40,166 bases of DNA from Kroppenstedtia guangzhouensis (GTDB lineage: Bacteria; Bacillota; Bacilli; Thermoactinomycetales; DSM-45169): the NCBI RefSeq assembly GCF_014637345.1, contig NZ_BMEX01000019.1, positions 1 through 40,166 on the forward strand. Reading direction: 5' to 3'. The notes beneath the pieces are model-generated. The model did not search any database and was not told where the DNA came from. It saw only the letters and a list, made by a program, of their open reading frames with translations. The position numbers and the translations under genes were made by a program. The first letter of the stretch is position 1. Each line of letters starts with the position of its first letter. Shown piece after piece: positions 25,296 to 33,509 of the stretch.

Positions 25296-26201
25296 TCAGA
25301 CCACTGGGGCGTAAACGGGTCTCTCTTTTCGGGAGTTGCATTCCTTGCCTGTATCGTAGGAGATATTACCCAATAAACCGCACAGGGTGTCCTCAGAGGT
25401 TTTTCCTTTCCAGAAAGCGACGGTTCGATTGAGCAGATGGGCTCCTTCCTTCAGGGCGGATTCCCAGAGGGTGAGGAAGCTCTCCTGGTGTTTCTCTTTT
25501 GGAAAGTGTGGATGCACCCATTCTTCACCCGACACATTCAGGTAATCAATCCGGTCCCGAATCGGCCGGTGGCGGAAGGGGGAGATAGCTCCCAAGGTGA
25601 GCAGCCACTTGATACCGGTCGGATCATGGAAGATGGAGAGCGCCCGTTTCATGTCGCGATAACCTTCATTCCAATGGTGAGGCAACACAGACTCTGTCTC
25701 TTTCGGAAAATGTTTTTGGGCGGTACCTTGCAACACTTTCACCCATTGTCGGGGAAGAGAAGTTCCGATATCAATTCGTGGCACCACCGGTTGTTTCCAT
25801 GTCTGGATCCCTTCCAGGCGTTGAGCCAACAAGGTGTCGATAATAACCTCCAGCTTCTGATGTTTATATTTTCCATCTCCGGATTTATAGATGATATAAG
25901 GATGCGTACAACGATCCAGGATATGATGAGTCAGGAACCCGGACACATAGTCCCGCATGCCGGGATGTTCCGCTGCCGCCGCAATCAGGTCCATCAAGAA
26001 AGGACCGCAGTGTTTTTGATGGATGACGCTGCCCAATCGACTCACCGATTTGTCTCGCTTCCAGGGCCAAAAGTTATGATACAGGAGAAAATCGGGACCT
26101 TGGCAACCGAGGTGGAAGGAGCGTAAGTCCCCTGCAGCGGACAATCCCGCCAGCTTCCGGACCCGGTCTCCAAACAGGATGTGACTCCATACATTGGGCA
26201 A
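25296..26201 (-). CDS. Zinc-dependent phospholipase C family protein
   Basis: 301 residues from TTG 26201 (AAAGGAG nine bases upstream). The N-terminal MPNVWSHILFGD, HLGCQGPDFLLYHNFWPW and FLTHHILDRCTHPYIIY segments carry the Trp, His and Asp ligands of the zinc phospholipase C / S1-P1 nuclease-like fold as seen in the intracellular Bacillales branch annotated zinc-dependent phospholipase C family protein. Unlike B. cereus PLC there is no signal peptide, so it is probably cytosolic, and its substrate is unknown. It is convergent with pit and monocistronic. Confidence 0.8.
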   Translation of the reverse strand: MPNVWSHILFGDRVRKLAGLSAAGDLRSFHLGCQGPDFLLYHNFWPWKRDKSVSRLGSVIHQKHCGPFLMDLIAAAAEHPGMRDYVSGFLTHHILDRCTHPYIIYKSGDGKYKHQKLEVIIDTLLAQRLEGIQTWKQPVVPRIDIGTSLPRQWVKVLQGTAQKHFPKETESVLPHHWNEGYRDMKRALSIFHDPTGIKWLLTLGAISPFRHRPIRDRIDYLNVSGEEWVHPHFPKEKHQESFLTLWESALKEGAHLLNRTVAFWKGKTSEDTLCGLLGNISYDTGKECNSRKERPVYAPVV

Positions 26202-26703
26202 AAGGATCAGCTCCTTTCAAAGGCTGGATCAATGCCGGGTCGGAAAGAAAAAAGGGCTTATCAATTTCTATTCGTTTTTTGCGACTTCATTCCTTTCTCC
26301 ATTTGCGAAAAAAAGAAGGTCCTGTATGGAACAAAGGGAAAGCAGGACGATCACCGTCAGAGTGAGAGTGGGTGACAGCTGTTTTCATTGTGGTCAGTTG
26401 TGATAAGATGAATGCCATCACATGAGTTGGAACCAGAGGGAGATCCGGTCCCAGCCACCTGGGATGGGGGTCGCCGGACCGGAAATCGACCTGCCCTGGC
26501 CAGGGCGTGGTAGGTCAATTCAATTTTCCGAGGTATGTGAGACGTTGTGAGAGTAACAGAGGGAGGGTTGAGTTTCACATGGAGTGATTTTGGATCGTAA
26601 GAACAACGAAAACGACATGTGAAACCCAATCCCGACCGCCTTCAAACGCAGTAAATCACAACGCTTCTGGCTATACGTGGAAATTGCAAAGGAGGATGCA
26701 AAG
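26202..26703. other. Structured intergenic region upstream of pepV
   Basis: 500 bases with no supportable gene but several strong potential hairpins. TCCGGTCC (26444-26451) pairs with GGACCGGA (26476-26483), and the alternative TCCCAG/CTGGGA (26449-26464) competes with it. GACCT...AGGTC (26488-26516) encloses the palindrome GCCCTGGCCAGGGC. GTTTCACATG (26572-26581) pairs with CATGTGAAAC (26616-26625), extendable to about 17 of 19 bases. No T-box, SAM or other riboswitch core was recognised. A possible -10 TAAGAT lies near 26404. Confidence 0.5.
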
Positions 26704-28119
26704 GTGTCGATCGATTGGCAGCAAGAGATGAGCAGACGGCAGGATGAGATGATGGAGCGGTTGAAGGAGCTCTGTTCCATTGAGAGCGTCTTGGACGAGT
26801 CCACTGCTGGGCCGGGGGCACCCTTTGGCAAAGGAATCGCCGAAGCCCTCGACTATATGTTGGATCTGGGGGAAAAAGAGAGTTTTCGCACCAAAAATGT
26901 GGACGGTTATGCCGGCCATGTGGAGTACGGAGAGGGGGAAGAGATCCTCGGTATCCTGACCCATCTCGATGTTGTACCGACGGGGGAGGGGTGGACATCA
27001 CCCCCTTTTTCGCCAGAGATTCGGGATGGGAAGTTTTATGCCCGGGGAGCCCAGGATGATAAAGGCCCGGCCATGGCTGCTTTTTTTGCTCTGAAGCTGG
27101 TGAAAGAGCTGGGACTGCCACTGAATAAACGGGTTCGACTCATCTTTGGCACTGATGAGGAGACCCACTGGCGGGATGTGGACTACTACTTCCAGCGGGA
27201 ACCGATGCCTGAGACGGGCTTTACTCCCGATGCGGATTTTCCCATCATCCATGCGGAAAAGGGATTGCTCGATCTCACTCTGACCGGAAAGACCGCCCCG
27301 GCAGCCGACGACGGGGAGGGTGACTGGGTTTTGGCCCGGTTTGAAGCGGGCCAACGGGTCAATATGGTGCCTGATATCGCCGCTGCCCGCCTGGAAGGAG
27401 AAGGTGATGTTTTTGCGTTGAAGGAGAAGTATCAGGAATACCTGCTCAGCCATGGTATTCGAGGATATGCAGAAGAGGGGGATGATCATTTGAAGCTGGT
27501 GATGGAAGGGGTGGCCCATCACGGTTCGGAACCGGATCGGGGGGTGAATGCCGCCTATCGATTAACCCGGTTTCTTGACGGACTCTCTCTGGATGAATCG
27601 GGGGGAAGGTTTATCGCCTTCATTAACGACCTTTTGGCGGATGCCTTTTTCGGTGAGAAACTGGGAATCAATCAAGAGGATGAACGTGTCGGTCGGTTGA
27701 CGGTGAATGGCGGCGTCTTTCGCTATGAGATCGGTCAAGGACAGCATGTGGAGCTGAATATCCGTTATCCCATCTCCGCTGATGCGGAAGTGATCCGTCG
27801 ACAGGTGCAAGGGAAAACAAAGGCATATGGCCTCCTGATCTCCGAAGAGGATCACAAGCCGGGGCATTTCGTTGATCCGGAGCATCCTCTGGTACAGACA
27901 CTTCGCAGAGTGTACGAAGAGGAGACCGGGAAAACCGGCGAACCCTTCGCCATCGGAGGAGCCACCTATGCCCGGGCGCTCAAGACCGGGGTGGTTTTCG
28001 GCCCTCTCTTCCCCGGAACGGCCGAGACGGCGCACCAAAAAGATGAATTCATTCCGGTGGATGAATTGGTGAAAGCAGCGGCTCTGTATGCCCGGGCGAT
28101 TTATGAATTAGCGAAATAA
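26704..28119 (+). CDS. pepV: Dipeptidase PepV (M20 family)
   Basis: 471 residues from GTG 26704, chosen because AAAGGAGG lies about nine bases upstream; the frame could extend to 26677. M20 metallopeptidase motifs: ILTHLDVVP (first zinc His and Asp), ARGAQDDKGP (bridging Asp), GTDEETHW (catalytic Glu and zinc Glu), HAEKG, and the lid-domain HHGSEPDRGVNA, all as in Lactobacillus/Bacillus PepV. The C-terminal GGATYARAL and AHQKDEF complete the site. It is a cytosolic zinc enzyme releasing amino acids from dipeptides. The MOSC gene follows after four bases, so an operon is likely. Confidence 0.93.
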   Translation: MSIDWQQEMSRRQDEMMERLKELCSIESVLDESTAGPGAPFGKGIAEALDYMLDLGEKESFRTKNVDGYAGHVEYGEGEEILGILTHLDVVPTGEGWTSPPFSPEIRDGKFYARGAQDDKGPAMAAFFALKLVKELGLPLNKRVRLIFGTDEETHWRDVDYYFQREPMPETGFTPDADFPIIHAEKGLLDLTLTGKTAPAADDGEGDWVLARFEAGQRVNMVPDIAAARLEGEGDVFALKEKYQEYLLSHGIRGYAEEGDDHLKLVMEGVAHHGSEPDRGVNAAYRLTRFLDGLSLDESGGRFIAFINDLLADAFFGEKLGINQEDERVGRLTVNGGVFRYEIGQGQHVELNIRYPISADAEVIRRQVQGKTKAYGLLISEEDHKPGHFVDPEHPLVQTLRRVYEEETGKTGEPFAIGGATYARALKTGVVFGPLFPGTAETAHQKDEFIPVDELVKAAALYARAIYELAK

Positions 28120-28123
28120 GGGG

Positions 28124-28786
28124 ATGGGAAATTTGCAAAAGGCGAGGCTCTTATCGGTTCAGGTGGGAAAACCACAGATATATACGGATGATGGCAAGGA
28201 GTGGATCAGCGCCATCGTCAAAAAAGCGGTGGAAGGACCGGTTTTCCTTGGGAAGCTCAACCTGGAGGGGGATGGCCAAGCCGACCGCAAACACCATGGC
28301 GGCCCGGATAAGGCTGTTCTCGCCTACGCCGCTTCCCACTATGAGCGGTGGAGACGACACCCGGATCTTCCGGGGATCGGCCCTGGCGGCTTCGGGGAGA
28401 ACTTCACCGTGTCCGAACAAGATGAGGACAAGGTTTGCATCGGGGATATCTACCAAGTCGGAGAGGCTTGGATCCAAGTATCCCAACCCCGCCTTCCCTG
28501 TTGGAAGTTGGATCGGCGCTGGGGTGTGAAGGGATTGGCCGGACGTGTGAGAGATGATGGATACAGCGGCTGGTACCTGCGCGTCCTGGAGGAAGGAAGA
28601 GTGGCGGCGGGGCAGGCAGTGCAATTGGTGGAACGTCCCGATCCCCGCTGGACGGTCCGCAAGGTGAACGACATCCTTCACAAACGGGACCGGGATCCCG
28701 GGATGATCCGGGAGTTGGTCGCTTTCCCGCCTCTTGCTGAAAGTTTGCGCCGTATTCTGGCCGCCCGCTTGGAGAGGACGAGCTGA
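28124..28786 (+). CDS. MOSC domain-containing protein (YiiM-like)
   Basis: 220 residues. MOSC fold with the YiiM pattern: KHHGGPDKAVLAYAASHY, GGFGENFTV, and SQPRLPCWKLDRR containing the conserved Cys thought to bind molybdenum cofactor. A YiiM-type C-terminal helical segment is present (VRKVNDILHKRDRD). Such proteins reduce N-hydroxylated bases or otherwise use Moco. Start: ATG 28124 is very close to AAGGGG; TTG at 28133 would give better spacing. It lies four bases after pepV and 46 before the Nudix gene on the same strand. Confidence 0.88.
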   Translation: MGNLQKARLLSVQVGKPQIYTDDGKEWISAIVKKAVEGPVFLGKLNLEGDGQADRKHHGGPDKAVLAYAASHYERWRRHPDLPGIGPGGFGENFTVSEQDEDKVCIGDIYQVGEAWIQVSQPRLPCWKLDRRWGVKGLAGRVRDDGYSGWYLRVLEEGRVAAGQAVQLVERPDPRWTVRKVNDILHKRDRDPGMIRELVAFPPLAESLRRILAARLERTS

Positions 28787-28832
28787 TCTTCCCCTCCATG
28801 AAGGCACGTGGATTTTAAAGGGAGGGGATCTC

Positions 28833-29459
28833 GTGGCGGAAATGCTGGATATCATAGGGCCGGATCTGCAGGTGGTCGGGGTGGCTGATCGGGAACGGGT
28901 ACACCGGGAAGGGCTATGGCATCATACCTTTGACTGTTGGTTGTATCGATGCGAGGAAGGAAAGATCTATCCTCTGTTTCAACTGCGCCATCCCGGTAAG
29001 AAGGCCCATCCCGATCAATTGGATATAACCGCAGCCGGCCATTTGCTGAGTGGGGAAGGCCGGGAAGACGGGGTGCGGGAGCTGGAGGAAGAGCTGGGAC
29101 TTCCGGTGCATCCGGAGGAGTTGATCTACCTCGGTGTCCACCGGGAAGAGATGCGGGGAGAGGGATGGATCGACCGGGAGTATCGTCATGTCCACCTACA
29201 TCAATTTAAGGGATCATGGGAAGACTTCAACCTTCAACCATCTGAAGTCTCCGGGCTGTTTGAGGCGGAGCTGTCGGAAGTGGTTCAACTGATGGAAGGA
29301 AAAAGGGCCACAGCCCGTTTCCGGGGGTTCACTGGGACGGAAGTTTCGACCGGCAGGCATGAGGAGCGGCGGGTGACCTGGGATGAGTTGGTTCCTCACT
29401 CCAAAAAGTACTATCGGATGGTGTTCCAGGCATTGGAAGCACAAAGGGGTCGGAAATGA
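28833..29459 (+). CDS. NUDIX hydrolase
   Basis: 208 residues from GTG 28833 (GGGAGGGG upstream); an in-frame upstream extension to 28734 overlaps the MOSC gene and lacks a ribosome site. The Nudix box reads GHLLSGEGREDGVRELEEELGL, with the catalytic REL-EE-G intact but only six residues between the first Glu and REL instead of the usual seven. The flanking WHHTFDCWLYR and YRHVHLHQF segments resemble the isopentenyl-diphosphate isomerase-like/YfcD subgroup. It hydrolyses a nucleoside diphosphate-linked or similar compound; the substrate is unknown. A terminator overlaps its stop codon. Confidence 0.9.
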   Translation: MAEMLDIIGPDLQVVGVADRERVHREGLWHHTFDCWLYRCEEGKIYPLFQLRHPGKKAHPDQLDITAAGHLLSGEGREDGVRELEEELGLPVHPEELIYLGVHREEMRGEGWIDREYRHVHLHQFKGSWEDFNLQPSEVSGLFEAELSEVVQLMEGKRATARFRGFTGTEVSTGRHEERRVTWDELVPHSKKYYRMVFQALEAQRGRK

Positions 29460-29461
29460 AC

Positions 29462-29499
29462 AAAGAAGGAAGCCGGGTAATCACCGGCTTCCTTCTTTG
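29462..29499. terminator. Bidirectional terminator between convergent genes
   Basis: AAAGAAGGAAGCCGG pairs perfectly with CCGGCTTCCTTCTTT around GTAATCA. The purine/T-rich arms provide U-runs in both directions, serving the Nudix and AI-2E family genes. Confidence 0.85.
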
Positions 29500-29500
29500 T

Positions 29501-30607
29501 TCATTTTGTGTCCGGTTTGGCTGTCTCCACATTGCGGCGGTTGCGGAGGAGGATCAGGCGATAGGTGTGGCTGACTATCACCTTGAGGACTGCATAGGTG
29601 GGAACCGCCAGCAGCAAGCCGAGGAATCCACCCAAGCTGCCTGCCACCAACAACAACAGGATGATCGTCAAAGGATGGATGTTGAGGGTTCTTCCCATCA
29701 CTTGGGGTGAGATGAGGTTTCCCTCAAGTTGCTGGGCGACCACGATCACAATGAGCACCTTCAATGCCATCAAGGGAGAGTCGATGATTCCCACGATCAG
29801 GGCGGGGATGGCACCGATCAGTGGTCCGATGAAGGGGATCACATTGGTGAACATCGTGATCAAGGCCAGGATCAGGGAATAGTCCAGTTTGATGATCAGA
29901 TAGCCGATATAAGTCAGAAACCCGACGCAGAGACTGACCAACACCTGTCCTTGAATAAAGGAACTGATCGCCCGATCCATATCCGCCAGGATCCGTCTCC
30001 CCTCGGTCCGTTGGGTGGAAGGGAGAAAACGAAGCACCTGTTTCGGAGCTTTTTCCCCATCTTTCAGCATGTAGAAGAGGATGAAGGGGACCGTCACAAA
30101 AACGACAATGATATTGGTCAGGAGTCCGATGAAATTGGCAATGTTGGTGAAGATAGTGGATGCACTGCTGCTCAAATAATCCGTTATATCCTGAATCAAC
30201 TTCTCCAGGTTTTGTTGCTCAAAATATATGCCCACATAGGGATTCTGTTTCAGTTTGACCAAGTTGTCCCCCAGTTTGGCGATCAAGTCATCAGAATTTT
30301 TTACAAGTGTGGTGATCTGCTCTTGCAAAGGGGAACCGATCAGGAAAACCAACAGGATCATCAGTCCGATGAACAGCAGGTAGATCAGGAGGATGGAGTA
30401 AATCCGGGCCACGCCCCGCTTTTCGAAGAACGTGACCACCGGTCGGAACAGGTAATACAATACACCGGAGAGAAGGAACGGGAAAAAAAGTGTTTGTACC
30501 AGCACAACCAATGGCCGAAAAAGAAAACTGATCTTTGTTCCGACGAAGATGATCAAGAAAGCCAACAATATCCCGTATCCAATACGAAAGGGCTTCGTTT
30601 GTGGCAT
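29501..30607 (-). CDS. AI-2E family transporter
   Basis: 368 residues from ATG 30607 (GGGAG about 13 bases upstream; the open frame extends to 30679 without a ribosome site). Seven to eight hydrophobic helices in the typical pattern: two N-terminal hairpins (GILLAFLIIFVGTKISFLF; FFPFLLSGVLYYLF; YSILLIYLLFIGLMILLVFL), a soluble central segment, then the conserved VTVPFILFYMLKDGEK, FTNVIPFIGPLIGAIPA and the closing GLLLAVPTYAVLKV. It is a polytopic membrane protein of the PF01594 family. Members include the AI-2 exporter TqsA and Na+/H+ antiporters, so the substrate cannot be told. Confidence 0.92.
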   Translation of the reverse strand: MPQTKPFRIGYGILLAFLIIFVGTKISFLFRPLVVLVQTLFFPFLLSGVLYYLFRPVVTFFEKRGVARIYSILLIYLLFIGLMILLVFLIGSPLQEQITTLVKNSDDLIAKLGDNLVKLKQNPYVGIYFEQQNLEKLIQDITDYLSSSASTIFTNIANFIGLLTNIIVVFVTVPFILFYMLKDGEKAPKQVLRFLPSTQRTEGRRILADMDRAISSFIQGQVLVSLCVGFLTYIGYLIIKLDYSLILALITMFTNVIPFIGPLIGAIPALIVGIIDSPLMALKVLIVIVVAQQLEGNLISPQVMGRTLNIHPLTIILLLLVAGSLGGFLGLLLAVPTYAVLKVIVSHTYRLILLRNRRNVETAKPDTK

Positions 30608-30673
30608 GTGAACCAGGTGTCTCCCTTCAAAAAAGGTCCGATATCTCCAACTTATCCAACCGGAGGGGTAACT

Positions 30674-30721
30674 GTACAAAAAAGCCCGTAAACCGGGCGG
30701 GCTTACGAGGCTTTTTTGTAC
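30674..30721 (-). terminator. Terminator of the Pro/Glu-rich protein gene
   Basis: An extended inverted repeat: GTACAAAAAAGCC plus CGTAA pair with TTACG plus GGCTTTTTTGTAC around a GC-rich centre. The stop codon at 30737 is 15 bases away. The arms give T-runs on both strands. Confidence 0.8.
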
Positions 30722-30736
30722 CGGCGGAGCGGCGGC

Positions 30737-31393
30737 TCATTCCATCGTTTTCCCATCACCCGGGACCGGCTTGAAGAAACATTCAGGTTTTGAGTGATCT
30801 CCGTTCCCCTGTTCCGGCTCTTCAGGCTCTTCACCGGGTGGTTCCGGCTCCGGTTCCTCCGGGTCAGGGGGGGTATCACCTCCGGGGGGGATTGGATGGG
30901 GTTCGTTACTGGGGGGCTCCTCCGGCTCGGCTCCGTCATCGGGTTTTGAATCGTCCGGGACCGGTTCATCTTTTCCGGGTGGGATGCCGGGCTGGGTCGG
31001 GTCCGTCCGGGCTTTATCCGGTTTGTTCTTTTTCGCCGGTTGGCTCGTTTGGGGCTGTGTCGTCCTGTAAATCGGGACAGCCCCGGAAGGAGATCTCTCC
31101 GGTGAATCCAGTTTGGCCAGCCTGTCATCGGGTTTCCGGTCCGCCGGGGCCTCCTCTTTTTTGTGATGGGAGTCTCCCAGGTCTTCCTTTTGGGAGAGCC
31201 GGACTCGTTTCTTGGCGAACTGATCATCGGATACAGTTGATCCGCCTGCTACTTTTTCCCGGGAGCTCCATGAGTGTCCCTGAGGAGCCTGTGCCACCGG
31301 CAAGGTGACAAATCCTGAAACCATCAGGGTACTGACAAAACTGAACAAGGCTGCCTTGCGGAGTTTACGGGTTCGGTAAAATTTGACACGCAC
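30737..31393 (-). CDS. Pro/Glu-rich secreted protein of unknown function
   Basis: 218 residues from GTG 31393 (GGAGGG upstream). A basic N-terminus (MRVKFYRTRKLRKA) and a hydrophobic core (LFSFVSTLMVSGFVTLPVAQA) form a signal peptide with a plausible AQA cleavage site. The remaining 180 residues are low-complexity and disordered. A Lys/Asp-rich middle is followed by a Pro/Glu-rich tract (residues about 150-200: PDPEEPEPEPPGEEPEEPEQ), and one Cys appears near the end. There is no LPXTG or catalytic motif. It probably spans or decorates the cell wall. It has its own terminator. Function unknown. Confidence 0.75.
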   Translation of the reverse strand: MRVKFYRTRKLRKAALFSFVSTLMVSGFVTLPVAQAPQGHSWSSREKVAGGSTVSDDQFAKKRVRLSQKEDLGDSHHKKEEAPADRKPDDRLAKLDSPERSPSGAVPIYRTTQPQTSQPAKKNKPDKARTDPTQPGIPPGKDEPVPDDSKPDDGAEPEEPPSNEPHPIPPGGDTPPDPEEPEPEPPGEEPEEPEQGNGDHSKPECFFKPVPGDGKTME

Positions 31394-31544
31394 TTTCGGT
31401 TTCCCTCCCTCCGTCAGAAACTCACCCCGGTTTCCGCATTCATACTAAGTGTAACAAAAACCGGAGGGGTTGTCTTGTTGAAAGTTAGCAGTCAGAACAT
31501 AAACAGTCGATGGTACCAGGGGCCGGGGGGGGCGGAGACGAGGA

Positions 31545-32693
31545 TCAGAGCAGACGGGAGCGGAGGTCTACAACCGCCTGTTTCAGCCTTTCCGTCAAGA
31601 GGTGAATCTCTTCTTCCGTCGTCTGGTGTCCCAATGTGATCCGCAGGCTTTGATAAGCTGCTTCATCGGATTGTCCCATGGCTTTCAGAACATGGGAAGG
31701 CGCCTGTTTCCCGGAACTGCAAGCGGAGCCGCTGGAGACCGCCACATTCAGCCGGATCAATTCCAAAAGTACGGCCTGTCCCTCCAGTCGATCAAAGGAG
31801 ATGTTCAGATTGTTGGGGAGGCGACGGACAGGGTGTCCATTTAACCGAACGCCACCAATCTCATCCTGGATCCTCTCCCACAACAGATTTCGCAGTCGGG
31901 TCATGGATTCCCGGGTTTGGGTCACTTCTTCGGCGGCCAGTCGACAGGCAATTCCCAGCCCGACAATTCCAGGCACATTGAGGGTGCCGGGGCGGAGTCC
32001 CCGCTCTTGGCCGCCTCCGAACAGGATCGGTTCGATCCTCACTCCCTTGCGTAAAAATAATGCTCCTATCCCTTTGGGGCCTCCCACCTTATGACCGCCG
32101 AGGCTGAGCAGATCGACATCCCATTCCCGCACATCCACAGGAGATTTCCCGAAGAATTGCACGGCATCGGTATGGAATAATATACCCCGTTCTTTTGCCA
32201 AGGAGGCGACTTCACGGAGGGGTTGTAGGGTTCCCACCTCGTTGTTGGCGGCCATGACCGAGATGAGGATGGTTTCGGGAGTGATTGCTCTTTCCAGATC
32301 CGTTTTCCGGATACGACCCCATTCGTCCACTGGTAAAAATGTGACGGAGAAGCCCTCCCTCTCCAGTTGACGGCAGGTTTCCAAAACGGAGGGATGTTCC
32401 ACCCGGGTGGTGATCACATGATGTCCCCGATGACGATGTTTGCGGGCCGCCCCCAGGATAGCCAGATTATTGGCTTCACTTCCCCCGCCGGTAAACAGGA
32501 TTTCCCGGGAGGAGCCGCCGATGGATTGAGCCACTTCGAACCGGGCTTTCTCAGTCAACTCAAAAGCTTGTTGTCCCGGGTCATGAAGACTCCCAGGGTT
32601 GGCGAATGTTTCCTCCATGCAACGGACCATGGACTCCTGTACTTCCCTTCGCAAAGGAGTGGTGGCCCCGTGGTCAAAATATAGAGAGTCCAA
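31545..32693 (-). CDS. nifS: Cysteine desulfurase, NifS/NadS type
   Basis: 382 residues, class V aminotransferase fold. PLP-Lys202 lies in SLGGHKVGGPKG; the PLP-phosphate-binding GGGSEANN and the HTDAVQ Asp are present. The active-site loop carries Cys325 (SSGSACSSGK). It takes sulfur from cysteine to build Fe-S clusters. In B. subtilis the homologue beside nadB (NifS/NadS) matures the 4Fe-4S cluster of NadA, and the same divergent arrangement with nadB-nadC-nadA is seen here. The start is TTG 32693 with AGGAGG ten bases upstream. Confidence 0.92.
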   Translation of the reverse strand: MDSLYFDHGATTPLRREVQESMVRCMEETFANPGSLHDPGQQAFELTEKARFEVAQSIGGSSREILFTGGGSEANNLAILGAARKHRHRGHHVITTRVEHPSVLETCRQLEREGFSVTFLPVDEWGRIRKTDLERAITPETILISVMAANNEVGTLQPLREVASLAKERGILFHTDAVQFFGKSPVDVREWDVDLLSLGGHKVGGPKGIGALFLRKGVRIEPILFGGGQERGLRPGTLNVPGIVGLGIACRLAAEEVTQTRESMTRLRNLLWERIQDEIGGVRLNGHPVRRLPNNLNISFDRLEGQAVLLELIRLNVAVSSGSACSSGKQAPSHVLKAMGQSDEAAYQSLRITLGHQTTEEEIHLLTERLKQAVVDLRSRLL

Positions 32694-32817
32694 CTCTGTC
32701 AGCCTCCTGTCATTGGCCGATCATATTTTCACAAGGATTTTTATGCTGTTTCCGATTATATATAACGAGATCCGAAAGAAGAGAGGTTCATCTTTGTGAA
32801 AAAATGCTCAAAAGATG

Positions 32818-32887
32818 TTGACAAATACTTATTTCCTGAGAAAATATAGATGAATTTTTGGTGACAAATTTGTGAAAGGGGTCACAA
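32818..32887 (+). promoter_or_regulatory. nad operon promoter and candidate operator
   Basis: TTGACA at 32818-32823 with AAATAT at 32842-32847 (18-bp spacer) is a plausible promoter. A perfect dyad TTGTGA-N6-TCACAA at 32870-32887 overlaps the nadB ribosome site, next to another palindrome, ACAAATTTGT (32864-32873). NAD genes in Bacilli are often repressed by NiaR/NadR, but I cannot confirm that this dyad is its site. Confidence 0.45.
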
Positions 32888-32888
32888 G

Positions 32889-33509
32889 ATGAAGACGATT
32901 GAAACCGATTTCGCAGTGGTGGGAGGCGGTCTCGCCGGATTCATGACTGCTTGGCATCTGGCGGGGCACGGCCAGGTTCATCTCTTCACGAAAACCTGTC
33001 GGTGAGGGGAATTCTCACAGGCCCAAGGAGGAATCGCAGCTGCAGTGGGAGTGGGGGATTCTCCCGAATTGCATCAAAAAGATACTCTCCTTGCCGGAGC
33101 GGGGCTTTGTGAAGAGGAGGCGACTTCCCCCTCCGTCAGGGAAACCTCGGGTCGACCATTCGCCTGAATTGTTTATTGATGAACAAAAAGGGAGTTTCAA
33201 AACCGATCATCTTCGCCAGATCATGTGGGAACACGCCGGAATCATTCGGGATGAAAAAGGGTTGATCAGCGGATTGGATTCAGTTGCGAGGCTGTCCCGG
33301 GAGCTGGAGCCGGGAGACGTGACTTGCCACAATATGATTACCCTTTCACAAATTGTTTTGAAGTCAGCACTTCTGCGGGAAGAGAGCAGGGGTGGGCACT
33401 ATCGTCGGGATTTTCCGGCATCCAGTGCTGCATGGGCAGAGAAACGAATTCTGGTTCGAGGGGGGAATTCAGTTGAATCAGTTGCAACTCAGAGCATTGG
33501 TACGTGAAG
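32889..33509 (+). pseudogene. nadB: L-aspartate oxidase gene nadB, nonfunctional remnant
   Basis: The ATG at 32889 begins a clear NadB N-terminus: DFAVVGGGLAGFMTAWHLAG (FAD-binding dinucleotide fold) and, after a UGA at codon 39 (33003-33005), [19 protein letters not shown] and [14 protein letters not shown]. The frame then breaks, and about 300 residues of the flavin and substrate domain are absent. From 33205 a different frame encodes the C-terminal helical domain (LRQIMWEHAGIIRDEKGL, VLKSALLREESRGGHYRRDFP). One nonsense codon, further stops near 33165, a frame change and a large internal deletion make it certainly inactive. It would have oxidised aspartate to iminoaspartate for NAD synthesis. 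The flanking nadC, nadA and nifS are intact. Confidence 0.93.

Noticed and set aside
33003-33005. In-frame UGA in nadB as a second selenocysteine codon
   Set aside because: The position is variable in NadB and not a redox Cys, no hairpin lies at SECIS distance, and the gene has other stops, a frame change and a large deletion, so it is a plain nonsense mutation.
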